Of a DNA stretch of 30,757 bases, positions 8,451-15,669 are shown in pieces. Under the pieces are notes generated by a model. The model was not told where the DNA came from. It worked only from the letters and a program-made list of their open reading frames with translations, and did not search any database. The DNA lies in the IMG/VR virus record IMGVR_UViG_3300031787_000578, positions 1-30,757 of that record; one strand, 5' to 3'. A program made the position numbers and the translations under genes. This stretch comes from a virus. How positions within the stretch are numbered: the first letter of the stretch is position 1; the number at the start of each line of letters is the position of its first letter.

Positions 8451-8702
8451 ATGTTTACACAATCTACTAAAGAATTAGCTGATTTTAAAGCTAAAGTATC
8501 TAAATGTAAATCTGCTCTTAATGCTGAAGTTAAATATCTAAAAGAAACCCTCACTAAACTAGGAGCCAAATATAACTTTGGTCCCTTAGAAAACGAAATT
8601 AATAAAACAATTACAGCAATTTCTACTTCAGTTGAAAACCAAATAAACGAAAATGCAAAACAGATAAGTAAAAAAACAGCAGATGATTTAAAGAAAAAAT
8701 AA
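8451..8702 (+). CDS. small helical protein between protease and scaffold
   Basis: An 83-residue, Lys/Glu/Ser-rich protein that reads as two or three amphipathic helices (ELADFKAKVSKCKSALNAEV, then LENEINKTITAISTSVENQI) with coiled-coil-like heptad spacing. There is no recognisable motif. Its position between prohead protease and scaffold, ahead of a terminator, suggests a small core or assembly protein. Assignment as a real gene rests on its frame, the ATG 11 bases after the previous stop, and the terminator placed after it. Confidence 0.72.
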   Translation: MFTQSTKELADFKAKVSKCKSALNAEVKYLKETLTKLGAKYNFGPLENEINKTITAISTSVENQINENAKQISKKTADDLKKK

Positions 8703-8707
8703 CTCCT

Positions 8708-8726
8708 CTTAAAATAGTATTTTAAG
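8708..8726 (+). repeat. AT-rich inverted repeat before terminator
   Basis: CTTAAAAT (8708-8715), loop AGT, ATTTTAAG (8719-8726): a perfect 8-base inverted repeat five bases before the GC-rich terminator stem. Confidence 0.65.
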
Positions 8727-8731
8727 ACTGA

Positions 8732-8760
8732 TGCCTCACAAAAGTGGGGCATTTCTTTTT
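8732..8760 (+). terminator. intrinsic terminator of the head assembly operon
   Basis: TGCCTCAC (8732-8739), loop AAAA, GTGGGGCA (8744-8751) with one T-G wobble pair, followed by TTTCTTTTT. It ends the transcript running from terminase through the 83-residue gene. Confidence 0.88.
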
Positions 8761-8806
8761 TAATAAAATGTGTTTTTAGTAGATCCATATATATGTATAT
8801 GCAAAT

Positions 8807-8832
8807 ATGCTACCCTTTCCCCTATGTAGCAT
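8807..8832 (+). promoter_or_regulatory. inverted repeat with pyrimidine-rich loop in scaffold leader
   Basis: ATGCTAC (8807-8813) and GTAGCAT (8826-8832) are perfect complements around a 12-base loop, CCTTTCCCCTAT. It lies in the 196-base gap before the scaffold gene. It could be an RNA hairpin with an exposed C/T-rich loop or a protein-binding site; function is unknown. Confidence 0.4.
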
Positions 8833-8851
8833 TAATTAGTTAATAATCTAT

Positions 8852-8871
8852 TACGTTTCCTATTAAACGTA
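8852..8871 (+). promoter_or_regulatory. inverted repeat upstream of scaffold start
   Basis: TACGTTT (8852-8858) and AAACGTA (8865-8871) form a perfect 7-base inverted repeat with a six-base spacer, ending 27 bases before the scaffold ATG. It may be an operator or leader hairpin; function is unknown. No good copy of the TTAATATTTATA motif lies in this gap. Confidence 0.4.
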
Positions 8872-8898
8872 TTTCCAAAACAAATTTATTTGAGGACA

Positions 8899-10017
8899 AT
8901 GAACAGAGAAATGCTTAAAGAAGCAATTGCTGATGCTAAAACTATCCGAGAAACAGCAATTGAAAGTGCAAAATCCGCTCTTGAAGAAGCTTTTACTCCC
9001 CAATTAACAGCTATGTTTGCTGAAAGGTTAAACGAGCTTGAATTAGAGGAAGAAAAAGATAAAAAAGAGCCAAAAGAAGAAATTGATGAAATGTACAGTG
9101 TAGAAGAAGAAGAATTAGAAGAAACTTTTAATCTCGAAGAACTTCTTGCTGAGTTATCAATGGAAGAAGAACAAGAACCTACAATGGAAGGTGATGACAT
9201 GGGAGAACCATTAGATGAAGATCTAATGCTTGAAGAAATGTCTGACGAAGAAATTGAAGAACTTGTTATGCAAGTAATTGATGACATGATCGCATCTGGT
9301 AAGCTTATGCCTGGTGAAGGCGAAGAAGAAGATGAAGAAGGTGAAGACATGGAAGACATGGAAGACATGGAAGTAGGTGATGAAGATGAAGAAATCGATA
9401 TCGATGAAATTTTATCTGAAATGGAAGACAAAGAATCTATAACTGAAGCTGGCGTTATAAGTCAATTCATAGACTTTGTTACATCCGGAAACATGACAGC
9501 TGCAGGAAATGTAATTGATGCTGCTTTACATCAAGCCACTGCTGGTGATGTAGCTGGCGGGCTTGGAGTTACAGGATCTACAGTTGCTTTCTTTAAGGCT
9601 TTAAAAAGTTATTTGAAAGATCGCAAAACTGAAAAAGGTGATAAGATGGAAGAAACATCTGATGCTACTGAAATGGAAGAAACTATCGCTGAACTCCGTA
9701 ACGAACTCAACGAAGTTAATCTATTAAATGCTAAGCTTCTTTACACCAACAAAATCTTCAAATCTAAGAATCTTACCGAATCAGAAAAAATCAAGGTTTT
9801 AAACACATTTGACAAAGCAGAAACTGTAAAAGAAGTGAAACTTGTATTTGAGACTTTAACCGAATCTTTAAAAACCATTACAGTTAAAAAGAATCCAATT
9901 AAAGAGTCATTAGGATCAGCTTCTAAAACAATTTCAACTGCTACCCCTAAACAACCAATTATTGAGAGCAATGATGCTTTTGCACGTATGCAAAGACTTG
10001 CAGGTCTCAAAAAGTAA
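8899..10017 (+). CDS. prohead scaffold/core protein (T4 gp22-like)
   Basis: A 372-residue protein in the T4 gene 22 position, between protease and capsid protein. The N-terminal helix (MNREMLKEAIADAKTI) is followed by a very acidic Glu/Asp region to about residue 180, a short Gly/Ala-rich hydrophobic stretch (about 190-230) and a helical coiled-coil-like C-terminal half ending in DAFARMQRLAGLKK. Strong acidity, many Glu sites for the prohead protease, and position support a gp22-type scaffold, which is degraded and lost before packaging. T4 gp22 is 269 residues, so this one is long. I chose ATG 8899; the frame is open upstream to a TTG at 8890, but MNRE matches the start of the 409 gene. ATG is preceded by GAGGA only two bases away, too close for a normal Shine-Dalgarno. 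Confidence 0.85.
   Translation: MNREMLKEAIADAKTIRETAIESAKSALEEAFTPQLTAMFAERLNELELEEEKDKKEPKEEIDEMYSVEEEELEETFNLEELLAELSMEEEQEPTMEGDDMGEPLDEDLMLEEMSDEEIEELVMQVIDDMIASGKLMPGEGEEEDEEGEDMEDMEDMEVGDEDEEIDIDEILSEMEDKESITEAGVISQFIDFVTSGNMTAAGNVIDAALHQATAGDVAGGLGVTGSTVAFFKALKSYLKDRKTEKGDKMEETSDATEMEETIAELRNELNEVNLLNAKLLYTNKIFKSKNLTESEKIKVLNTFDKAETVKEVKLVFETLTESLKTITVKKNPIKESLGSASKTISTATPKQPIIESNDAFARMQRLAGLKK
9343..9369 (+). repeat. three tandem 9-base repeats in scaffold gene
   Basis: GAAGACATG occurs three times in tandem (9343-9351, 9352-9360, 9361-9369), encoding three EDM tripeptides in the acidic region. Such a repeat could change copy number by slippage without breaking the frame. Confidence 0.8.
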
Positions 10018-10037
10018 AAATTAACATTAACAAAAAC

Positions 10038-10053
10038 AATTTTTTTAAAAATT
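10038..10053 (+). promoter_or_regulatory. T/A inverted repeat abutting capsid gene start
   Basis: AATTTTT (10038-10044) and AAAAATT (10047-10053) form a perfect 7-base inverted repeat whose last base touches the ATG at 10054. The leader before it is A-rich (CATTAACAAAAACAA) with no Shine-Dalgarno. It may influence start-codon accessibility; function is not shown. Confidence 0.35.
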
Positions 10054-11730
10054 ATGGAAACAATTCAACAATTAGTTGAGTCTGCCAACCCATGGAGATC
10101 ACTACAAGGTGATGCAGCTAAATTAGCTAACAAATGGGAAAAAACCGGCCTTTTAGAAGGTCTTGGTGAAGATGTCAACAAAAACAACATGGCTTTGATG
10201 TTAGAAAACCAAGCAAAGCAATTAGTAGTAGAAGCTAACTCAACTTTTACTGGCAATACTTTCACCTCAGGCACCTCAGGTGAAAACTGGGCTGGTATTG
10301 CATTACCATTAGTACGTAAGGTATTTGGTCAAATTGCAGCGAAAGAATTCGTTAGCGTTCAACCAATGAACTTACCTTCTGGTCTTGTATTCTTCTTAGA
10401 TTTCCAATATGGTACTACTAAGAATCCATTCACTGCTAATACTTCTTTATACGGTAACCGTAACGCTAGTGATCCTCAAAATCCATTCTCTACTACTGAT
10501 ACTGCTGGTGGTTTGTATGGTGCTGGTCGTTTCACTTACACCACTAACCAATTCTCAGGCTCAACTGGCACATCTGGTTCAAACGCAGCTTCTAATGCAG
10601 TTATTGCTCAAGCTGATTGGAGTCATGTAGGCTATGATTCAGCTTTCTCAGCTTCAGTCGCTGGAAATAAATTGTATACTGTAAAAATTTCTGCTAGCCG
10701 TGTTGATTCTTATATGGATCTTGATGCAGTTCGTGGATTTGTCTTAACAGGTGGTACAGCATTTGTAGAATTACTCCCAGCTTTCACGTCATATAACTCA
10801 TCTACAGATCAAATTACATTTGTAATTAGTGCTTCTGCTACTCCATATACTGCTGCTGCTGGTATCATTTACTATAATAAGAAAACAGCTGATAATAGAC
10901 GTGGTGATTTTGAAGATACAGCTATGGGTTCATTCTCTAACCCAAATGCTCAAACTGTTGATAATCAAATTTCTATCCCAGAAATTAACATCAGCATGCA
11001 GTCTCAAGCTATCACAGCTAAGACTAAAAAGTTGAAGGCTGTATGGACTCCTGAATTTGCTCAAGACTTGAACGCATACCAAAACTTGGATGCTGAAGCT
11101 GAATTGACAAATATCATGAGTGAGTACATTTCATTAGAAATTGACCTCGAAATCCTTGATATGTTGATTGGAGATGTACCTTCATCTAACATTGAATACT
11201 GGAGCGCTGTTAACAATAAAGCTATTACAGCTCCTAACACAGCCTTTACAGATTTAGGTTTTTATAACTCACAAGGTCAATGGTTCCAAACTCTTGGTAC
11301 TAAACTTCAAAAGTTAAGCAATCGTATTCACCAATTAACCCTTCGTGGTGGTGCTAACTTCATGGTAGTTTCTCCAACTGTAGCTACAATCATCGAGTCT
11401 ATCCCTGGATTCGCTGCTAATAGTAACGGTGATGCTGCTGATATGGAATATGCATTTGGTGTACAGAAAGCTGGTCAATTCAACAGCCGCTACACTGTTT
11501 ATAAGAATCCTTACATGACTGAAAACACTATCTTAGTTGGTTTCCGTGGTAAGCAATTCTTGGAAGCAGGTGCTGTATTTGCTCCTTATATTCCATTGAT
11601 CATGACACCTCTTATCTATGATCCAACTACCTTCACTCCACGTAAAGGTCTGTTGACTCGCTATGCTAAGAAGATGTTACGTCCTGAATTCTATGGTAAG
11701 ATTTATATTAATGGTTTGAATACCCTCTAA
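10054..11730 (+). CDS. major capsid protein (T4 gp23-like)
   Basis: A 558-residue capsid subunit of the T4 gp23 type (T4 gp23 is 521). The signature VQPMNLPSG (102-110) matches VQPMNSPTG in T4, and the C terminus has the family ending (DPTTFTPRKGLLTRYAKKML, then RPEFYGKIYINGL). The N-terminal propeptide would be removed by the prohead protease; QLVVE before ANSTF puts a likely cut after Glu60, close to Glu65 in T4, though the P3 residue is Val rather than Leu/Ile. LVE (7-9) and LLE (33-35) fit the strict rule. Residues about 130-290 are Ser/Thr/Gly/Ala-rich and beta-like, probably an inserted surface domain. It follows the scaffold by 36 bases and ends at a strong terminator. No vertex protein (gp24) gene is present here. 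Confidence 0.96.
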   Translation: METIQQLVESANPWRSLQGDAAKLANKWEKTGLLEGLGEDVNKNNMALMLENQAKQLVVEANSTFTGNTFTSGTSGENWAGIALPLVRKVFGQIAAKEFVSVQPMNLPSGLVFFLDFQYGTTKNPFTANTSLYGNRNASDPQNPFSTTDTAGGLYGAGRFTYTTNQFSGSTGTSGSNAASNAVIAQADWSHVGYDSAFSASVAGNKLYTVKISASRVDSYMDLDAVRGFVLTGGTAFVELLPAFTSYNSSTDQITFVISASATPYTAAAGIIYYNKKTADNRRGDFEDTAMGSFSNPNAQTVDNQISIPEINISMQSQAITAKTKKLKAVWTPEFAQDLNAYQNLDAEAELTNIMSEYISLEIDLEILDMLIGDVPSSNIEYWSAVNNKAITAPNTAFTDLGFYNSQGQWFQTLGTKLQKLSNRIHQLTLRGGANFMVVSPTVATIIESIPGFAANSNGDAADMEYAFGVQKAGQFNSRYTVYKNPYMTENTILVGFRGKQFLEAGAVFAPYIPLIMTPLIYDPTTFTPRKGLLTRYAKKMLRPEFYGKIYINGLNTL

Positions 11731-11747
11731 TATAATTTAGAATTATA
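11731..11747 (+). repeat. AT-rich inverted repeat before terminator
   Basis: TATAATT (11731-11737), loop TAG, AATTATA (11741-11747): a perfect 7-base inverted repeat starting directly after the capsid stop codon and six bases before the terminator stem. Confidence 0.6.
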
Positions 11748-11753
11748 ACAATT

Positions 11754-11779
11754 AAGCCCTGCAAAAGCAGGGCTTTTTT
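11754..11779 (+). terminator. intrinsic terminator after capsid gene
   Basis: AAGCCCTGC (11754-11762), loop AAAA, GCAGGGCTT (11767-11775): nine perfect pairs followed by a T run to 11779. It separates the scaffold-capsid unit from the PhoH gene. Confidence 0.93.
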
Positions 11780-11788
11780 GTTTTTCTT

Positions 11789-11800
11789 TTAATATTTATA
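11789..11800 (+). promoter_or_regulatory. TTAATATTTATA motif upstream of phoH
   Basis: Exact TTAATATTTATA between the capsid terminator and the PhoH ATG (13 bases downstream). Being directly after a terminator, this copy is well placed to start a new transcript. Confidence 0.6.
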
Positions 11801-11813
11801 CACAAATAAGATC

Positions 11814-12509
11814 ATGTCTGACTTTAACAGAACCGAACAGGCTCAACAGATTTTTAAAGAAAAACGTAAGCCTAAAAATCCAATCACATTTAAATTAACT
11901 TTAAATGAAGAACAAAAAGTAGCTAAACAACTTATTTTAGATAACCCTGTCACATTATTAAAGGGTATGGCTGGTAGTGGTAAAACATTAGTAGCTTGTC
12001 AAGTAGCTTTAGACATGGTATTTAAAAAAGATGTTGAAAGGATAATTATTACTCGTCCTACTGTAGCTAAAGAAGAAATAGGTTTTTTACCTGGTGATTT
12101 AAAAGAAAAAATGGATCCTTGGCTAGCTCCTATCTATGCTAACTTATATATGTTATATGATAAAGCTAAAGTAGATAAAATGATTCAAGATCAAATTATT
12201 GAAATTGTACCATTTGCATTTATGCGAGGCAGAACATTTCCAGATGCATTTGTAATTGTAGATGAATGTCAAAATATTACTCATGGTCAAACAGAGATGA
12301 TTTTAGGTCGTTTAGGTAAAGGTGGTAAGATGGTTTTTTGTGGAGATATTACTCAAACTGACTTAAAAAATAAAAAAGATAGTGGTATAGGTTTTTTTAC
12401 TCGTTTGGAAGAAAATATTAAAGGTGTTAAAATTGTTACTCTTAAAACAAACCATAGACATGAGATTGTAGAGCCTATTCTTAAATTATACTCAGACTAT
12501 AGGGATTAA
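11814..12509 (+). CDS. phoH: PhoH-like P-loop ATPase
   Basis: A 231-residue PhoH-family ATPase. Walker A is GMAGSGKT (51-58), Walker B is FVIVDECQN (146-154), and MVFCGDITQTDL (173-184) is the family's sensor motif. RPTVAKEEIGFLPGDLKEKM (81-100) is also characteristic. PhoH proteins are related to helicase superfamily 1 and are common in marine and freshwater phages; their role in infection is debated, with RNA metabolism and phosphate stress both proposed. The protein is complete and lacks extra RNA-binding domains. It starts its own unit after the capsid terminator, with fibre genes downstream. Confidence 0.95.
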   Translation: MSDFNRTEQAQQIFKEKRKPKNPITFKLTLNEEQKVAKQLILDNPVTLLKGMAGSGKTLVACQVALDMVFKKDVERIIITRPTVAKEEIGFLPGDLKEKMDPWLAPIYANLYMLYDKAKVDKMIQDQIIEIVPFAFMRGRTFPDAFVIVDECQNITHGQTEMILGRLGKGGKMVFCGDITQTDLKNKKDSGIGFFTRLEENIKGVKIVTLKTNHRHEIVEPILKLYSDYRD

Positions 12510-12536
12510 TATTTATAAATAAACTCTATTCATGGC
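12506..12536 (+). promoter_or_regulatory. TTAATATTTATA motif, part of a duplicated 31-base element
   Basis: Exact TTAATATTTATA at 12506-12517 overlaps the phoH stop codon, 14 bases before the ATG at 12532. The whole stretch 12506-12536, through the start codon, recurs at 15704-15734 with one mismatch (T at 12520, C at 15718). In this copy a forward TATAAATA, the T4 late consensus, is present at 12514-12521. Confidence 0.6.
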
Positions 12537-12900
12537 AGCTGGTAAATATTCATTTGTAATAGAACAAGGAACTACTACTAATTTTAATATTTTATATCAA
12601 GATTCTAGTAAAAACTATATTGATTTAACTGGATATGCAGCCAGAATGCAGCTTAGACCTAATGTAAATTCTTCAACTATATACCTCCAACTCTCTAGTT
12701 CATTAAACCCAGATGGTACTGGCATAACTGTTAGTCCTAGCGGTTCAATTAATATTTATATTTCTTCATGTACTAGTTCTATGCTTACTTTTGACCAAGC
12801 CGTATATGATTTAGAAATATACTCAGGAAGTGGAGTATGTCCTTATGTTATTAGGTTATTAGAAGGAAATATTAAACTAAGTAAAGAAGTAACACGATAA
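12532..12900 (+). CDS. small baseplate/fibre-type protein (BppU N-domain-like)
   Basis: A 122-residue all-beta protein. The pattern FVIEQGTTTNFNILYQDSSK, then YIDLTGYAARMQLRP near 30-45, then VYDLEIYSGSG and a closing GNIKLSKEVTR, resembles the small beta-sandwich found at the N terminus of siphophage BppU baseplate proteins and as free-standing proteins beside fibre genes in many phages. It is probably a virion adaptor connecting fibres to the tail or baseplate. It is followed after five bases by the collagen-like fibre gene, which supports a shared function. The assignment is by pattern, not by a search. Confidence 0.65.
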   Translation: MAAGKYSFVIEQGTTTNFNILYQDSSKNYIDLTGYAARMQLRPNVNSSTIYLQLSSSLNPDGTGITVSPSGSINIYISSCTSSMLTFDQAVYDLEIYSGSGVCPYVIRLLEGNIKLSKEVTR

Positions 12901-12905
12901 AATAC

Positions 12906-14405
12906 ATGGTATCAGCTAATCAAACCGCTACAGTAATAACAATAACCTCCCCAGGCCCACAAGGTCCACAAGGCCCAATAGGCCCCCCAGGTGGAGCTAC
13001 TACTGGATCTAATACCTTTACTGGTAATCAAACCATAACAGGATCAATTCTTATTTCAGGTAGTATTATACCTAATGTAGGAGCAGGTGAACTTACCTCA
13101 TCCTTTGATTTAGGATCAGAAACTGCAGCTTGGAGAGACATTTATGTATCTGAAGGATCTATCAAATTTATAAAATCAGGATCAGCAGAAATTGTACTTT
13201 CAGCTAAAGATGGTGGTATTTCTATTAATGGAGGCTCTACTATATCAGCAGATGGTGTTAGTGGACAATTTATCACTTCTAAAAGTTTAGGTAATAATAT
13301 TACTGTTAAAGACAGTAATAATAGTTTATTAATAGGTCCTATCGAGGTAGAAACTGATAAAGAAATTGTTGTTGAAGAAGGATCTGATTTGACTATTTTT
13401 GGAGATATAGAAATCCAAAGTGTAGCCTCAGCAGATACTGCTTTATTTGCTACAACTGCTAGTTATGCTTTAAATTCAAATCCTACATTCCCATACTCAG
13501 GTAGTGCTGTTATAACTGGTTCATTAACTGTAACATTAGGAAGTCCTGTTCTAATATCTGATGTAGGTGCATACGATCTTAATTACATGCCTAGTATAAT
13601 TTGGCGAGATCGCTATTTATATGATGCTAATTCTCGAATATCTATAGATTGGAGTAATAGATTATTACAAGATTCTTCTGATGCTCAATCTATTGATTGG
13701 GAAAGTAGAATATTTTATGCTAATGACGGAACTACTTCTCATATAGACTGGAGTAATCCTTCTTACATGCAACTTCCTAATGTAAGTGAAAGTTCAATAA
13801 CAAATGTTTTAGGCATAGATGGAGCTGGAAGAGTATATTATACTGCTTCAAGTGCTATAGGTGGTGGTGCTTCAACCCTCCCTGGAGGAGTTGAAGGTTC
13901 TATTCAATTTAATAACAGTGTTGGAGATTTTGGAGGAACACAAAAATTTACATATAATGCTTCTTCCCATAGTATTTCTTTAACAGAATTCCAACCCACT
14001 CCTTTTGGGATAACTGAAAATAAAGGGCAATATGCTATATTGCAAGGCCGTGAAGGTAAAGCACTTGGTGATTACAGTGTATCTTTAGTAGGAGCTTATG
14101 CTCTTGACACAGCTTCTGTAGCGATAGGATATGGTGTAATAGCTAGTGGTTCTAGCCAAGTAGCTGTTGGACGACAAAATACCCCAAATAATACTTCATC
14201 AATTTTTATAGTGGGAGTAGGAAGTGGAAAAGATGGATTTACTGTAGAAGCAGATACTAGTATCAGAGCACACGTTACTATACCTGTAAACTCAACAAAT
14301 CCTACAAATCCAAAATCTGGATCAATGTATGTGTTTGAAAGTGGATCAAATTACTATATAAATGTTTATGTAGGTGGAAGATGGAGATCCGCTTCACTTT
14401 CTTAA
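12906..14405 (+). CDS. collagen-motif tail fibre protein
   Basis: A 499-residue fibre protein. Residues 17-30 are a short collagen-type run, GPQGPQGPIGPPGG, a known trimerisation element in phage fibres. Then comes DLGSETAAWRDIYVSEGSI, a fibre motif shared with the next gene, a TASYAL spacer near residue 185, an IDW-repeat zone (ISIDWSNRLLQ, SIDWESRIFYA, HIDWSN) at about 245-285, a YYTASSAIGGG linker and a beta-rich C-terminal part. The last 70 residues (from IFIVGVGSGKDGF through NPKSGSMY to GGRWRSASLS) match the C terminus of the next gene. Likely a trimeric host-recognition or spike protein. Confidence 0.85.
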   Translation: MVSANQTATVITITSPGPQGPQGPIGPPGGATTGSNTFTGNQTITGSILISGSIIPNVGAGELTSSFDLGSETAAWRDIYVSEGSIKFIKSGSAEIVLSAKDGGISINGGSTISADGVSGQFITSKSLGNNITVKDSNNSLLIGPIEVETDKEIVVEEGSDLTIFGDIEIQSVASADTALFATTASYALNSNPTFPYSGSAVITGSLTVTLGSPVLISDVGAYDLNYMPSIIWRDRYLYDANSRISIDWSNRLLQDSSDAQSIDWESRIFYANDGTTSHIDWSNPSYMQLPNVSESSITNVLGIDGAGRVYYTASSAIGGGASTLPGGVEGSIQFNNSVGDFGGTQKFTYNASSHSISLTEFQPTPFGITENKGQYAILQGREGKALGDYSVSLVGAYALDTASVAIGYGVIASGSSQVAVGRQNTPNNTSSIFIVGVGSGKDGFTVEADTSIRAHVTIPVNSTNPTNPKSGSMYVFESGSNYYINVYVGGRWRSASLS

Positions 14406-14423
14406 TAACTAAAATAAAAAAAT

Positions 14424-14432
14424 ATATTTATA
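14424..14432 (+). promoter_or_regulatory. ATATTTATA motif upstream of SHAEG fibre gene
   Basis: ATATTTATA within an almost pure A/T gap, 16 bases before the ATG at 14449. It fits the motif series by spacing but has low specificity in this base composition. Confidence 0.35.
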
Positions 14433-14448
14433 ATAAAATAAAAATACA

Positions 14449-15648
14449 ATGAGTAGAATAAAAGTAAATACTATAAACCCATTTACTGGACAGAATATAA
14501 TCCTTGGAGGCCATGCTATTCCCTCAGGCAGCGATAAAACCTTAGGATCAGAAACCAATTTTTGGAATGATTTATATATTGGTACAGCCTCAGTTTTCTT
14601 TATGACTAGTACTGGAGCTGTAGCTTCATTAAAAGCTGGTGGTGAAACAGGAGTAACTACTGGTCTTACCCAAGGAATGATTTTTACAGAAACTAATAAC
14701 TTAAGAGGATCATTTAGTGTAGGAAGAAATAATAGAGCCTCTGGAACAGCTTCTTTAGCTAATGGTGCCCAAAACACAGCTTCAGGTGTATTTTCTCATG
14801 CTGAAGGTCAATCTAATATAGCTTCAGGAGATAGTTCACATGCTGAAGGTAATTATACTAGAGCAACAAATTCTTATTCTCATGCTGAAGGTTCTTTTAC
14901 TGTAGCTTCTGGGTACGCGTCTCATGCTGAAGGAACTGATACATTAGCTTCTTCTAATGGCTCTCACGCTGAAGGAAATTCTACTTCAGCTTCAGGTATG
15001 TACTCTCACGCTGAAGGTGGTAACACTATAGCTGGAGATAGTTCAATGGATTACTACGCACATGCTGAAGGTAGTTATACAAAAGCTATAGCTTCATCTA
15101 CTCACGCTGAAGGTCAATATACTGTAGCTTTGGGAGTTGGATCTCACGCTGAAGGATACTATACTACAGCTTCAGGAGCTAATTCTCATACTGAAGGAGA
15201 ATATACATTAGCAAATGGTAATGGTGCCCATGCTGAAGGATATTTAACAATTGCACAAGGAGCTCTTTCCCATGCTGAAGGTCGTTCAGCTACAGCTATA
15301 GGTAATTCTTCTCATGCTGAAGGTGAAGGAACAATAGCTTTAGGCTTTGCCTCTCATACAGAAGGATTATTTACAATAGCTTCAGGATCATACCAAACTG
15401 TAGCTGGTCAGTATAATGCTTTAAACAATACTGCTTCTTTATTTATAGTAGGAGCTGGTACTTCTGGCACTAGAAAAGATGGCTTCTCAGTAGAATTAGA
15501 CACTGCTAATGTTAGACCTCACATTGTACTCCCAACAAACACCTCCAACCCAGTTAACCCAAAAACAGGATCAATGTATTTTAATCCAAGTACAAATATG
15601 ATGAATATTTGGAATGGCACAACCTGGAGAACAGCTTCGTTTGGTTAA
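14449..15648 (+). CDS. YadA-head-like SHAEG-repeat tail fibre protein
   Basis: A 399-residue fibre. The N-terminal part has LGSETNFWNDLYIGTASVFF, shared with the preceding gene. Residues about 115-310 contain 14 copies of a roughly 14-residue repeat with core S-H-[AT]-E-G followed by a T-x-A-x-G turn. This matches the left-handed beta-roll of YadA-type trimeric adhesin heads and of many phage fibre proteins. It is capped by YQTVAGQYNALNN, then IVGAGTSGTRKDGFSVELD and a C terminus (NPKTGSMYF, WNGTTWRTASFG) shared with the preceding fibre. Likely a trimeric receptor-binding fibre. A terminator follows. Confidence 0.88.
   Translation: MSRIKVNTINPFTGQNIILGGHAIPSGSDKTLGSETNFWNDLYIGTASVFFMTSTGAVASLKAGGETGVTTGLTQGMIFTETNNLRGSFSVGRNNRASGTASLANGAQNTASGVFSHAEGQSNIASGDSSHAEGNYTRATNSYSHAEGSFTVASGYASHAEGTDTLASSNGSHAEGNSTSASGMYSHAEGGNTIAGDSSMDYYAHAEGSYTKAIASSTHAEGQYTVALGVGSHAEGYYTTASGANSHTEGEYTLANGNGAHAEGYLTIAQGALSHAEGRSATAIGNSSHAEGEGTIALGFASHTEGLFTIASGSYQTVAGQYNALNNTASLFIVGAGTSGTRKDGFSVELDTANVRPHIVLPTNTSNPVNPKTGSMYFNPSTNMMNIWNGTTWRTASFG
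14791..15390 (+). repeat. 14-residue SHAEG repeat array
   Basis: Fourteen SHAEG-type units (SHAEG, SHTEG, AHAEG or THAEG), most spaced 14 codons (42 bases) apart, with one longer unit near 15040. The DNA copies differ from each other mainly at third positions, so the array is old or under selection rather than freshly amplified. Confidence 0.9.
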
Positions 15649-15669
15649 TAATTAAAAATATATAAATTT

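Noticed and set aside
8890-8898. TTG start three codons upstream of the scaffold ATG
   Set aside because: ATG 8899 gives MNRE, matching the start of the 409 gene, and TTG starts are not otherwise used in the window.
8886-9431. Serine-rich open frame on the - strand (181 codons)
   Set aside because: It is the antisense shadow of the Glu/Asp-rich scaffold gene; GAA/GAT codons read backwards as Ser/Phe-type codons. Gene order, strand and family evidence support the + strand.
10409-11035. Two short + strand frames (10409-10630, 10829-11035) inside the capsid gene
   Set aside because: They are out-of-frame readings of the capsid gene with Leu-rich low-complexity products and no leader.
12749-12760. 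Exact TTAATATTTATA inside the gene at 12532
   Set aside because: It is not followed by a usable gene start (the nearest ATG meets a stop after two codons). It shows that the motif can occur by chance in this AT-rich DNA, so upstream copies alone do not prove promoter function.
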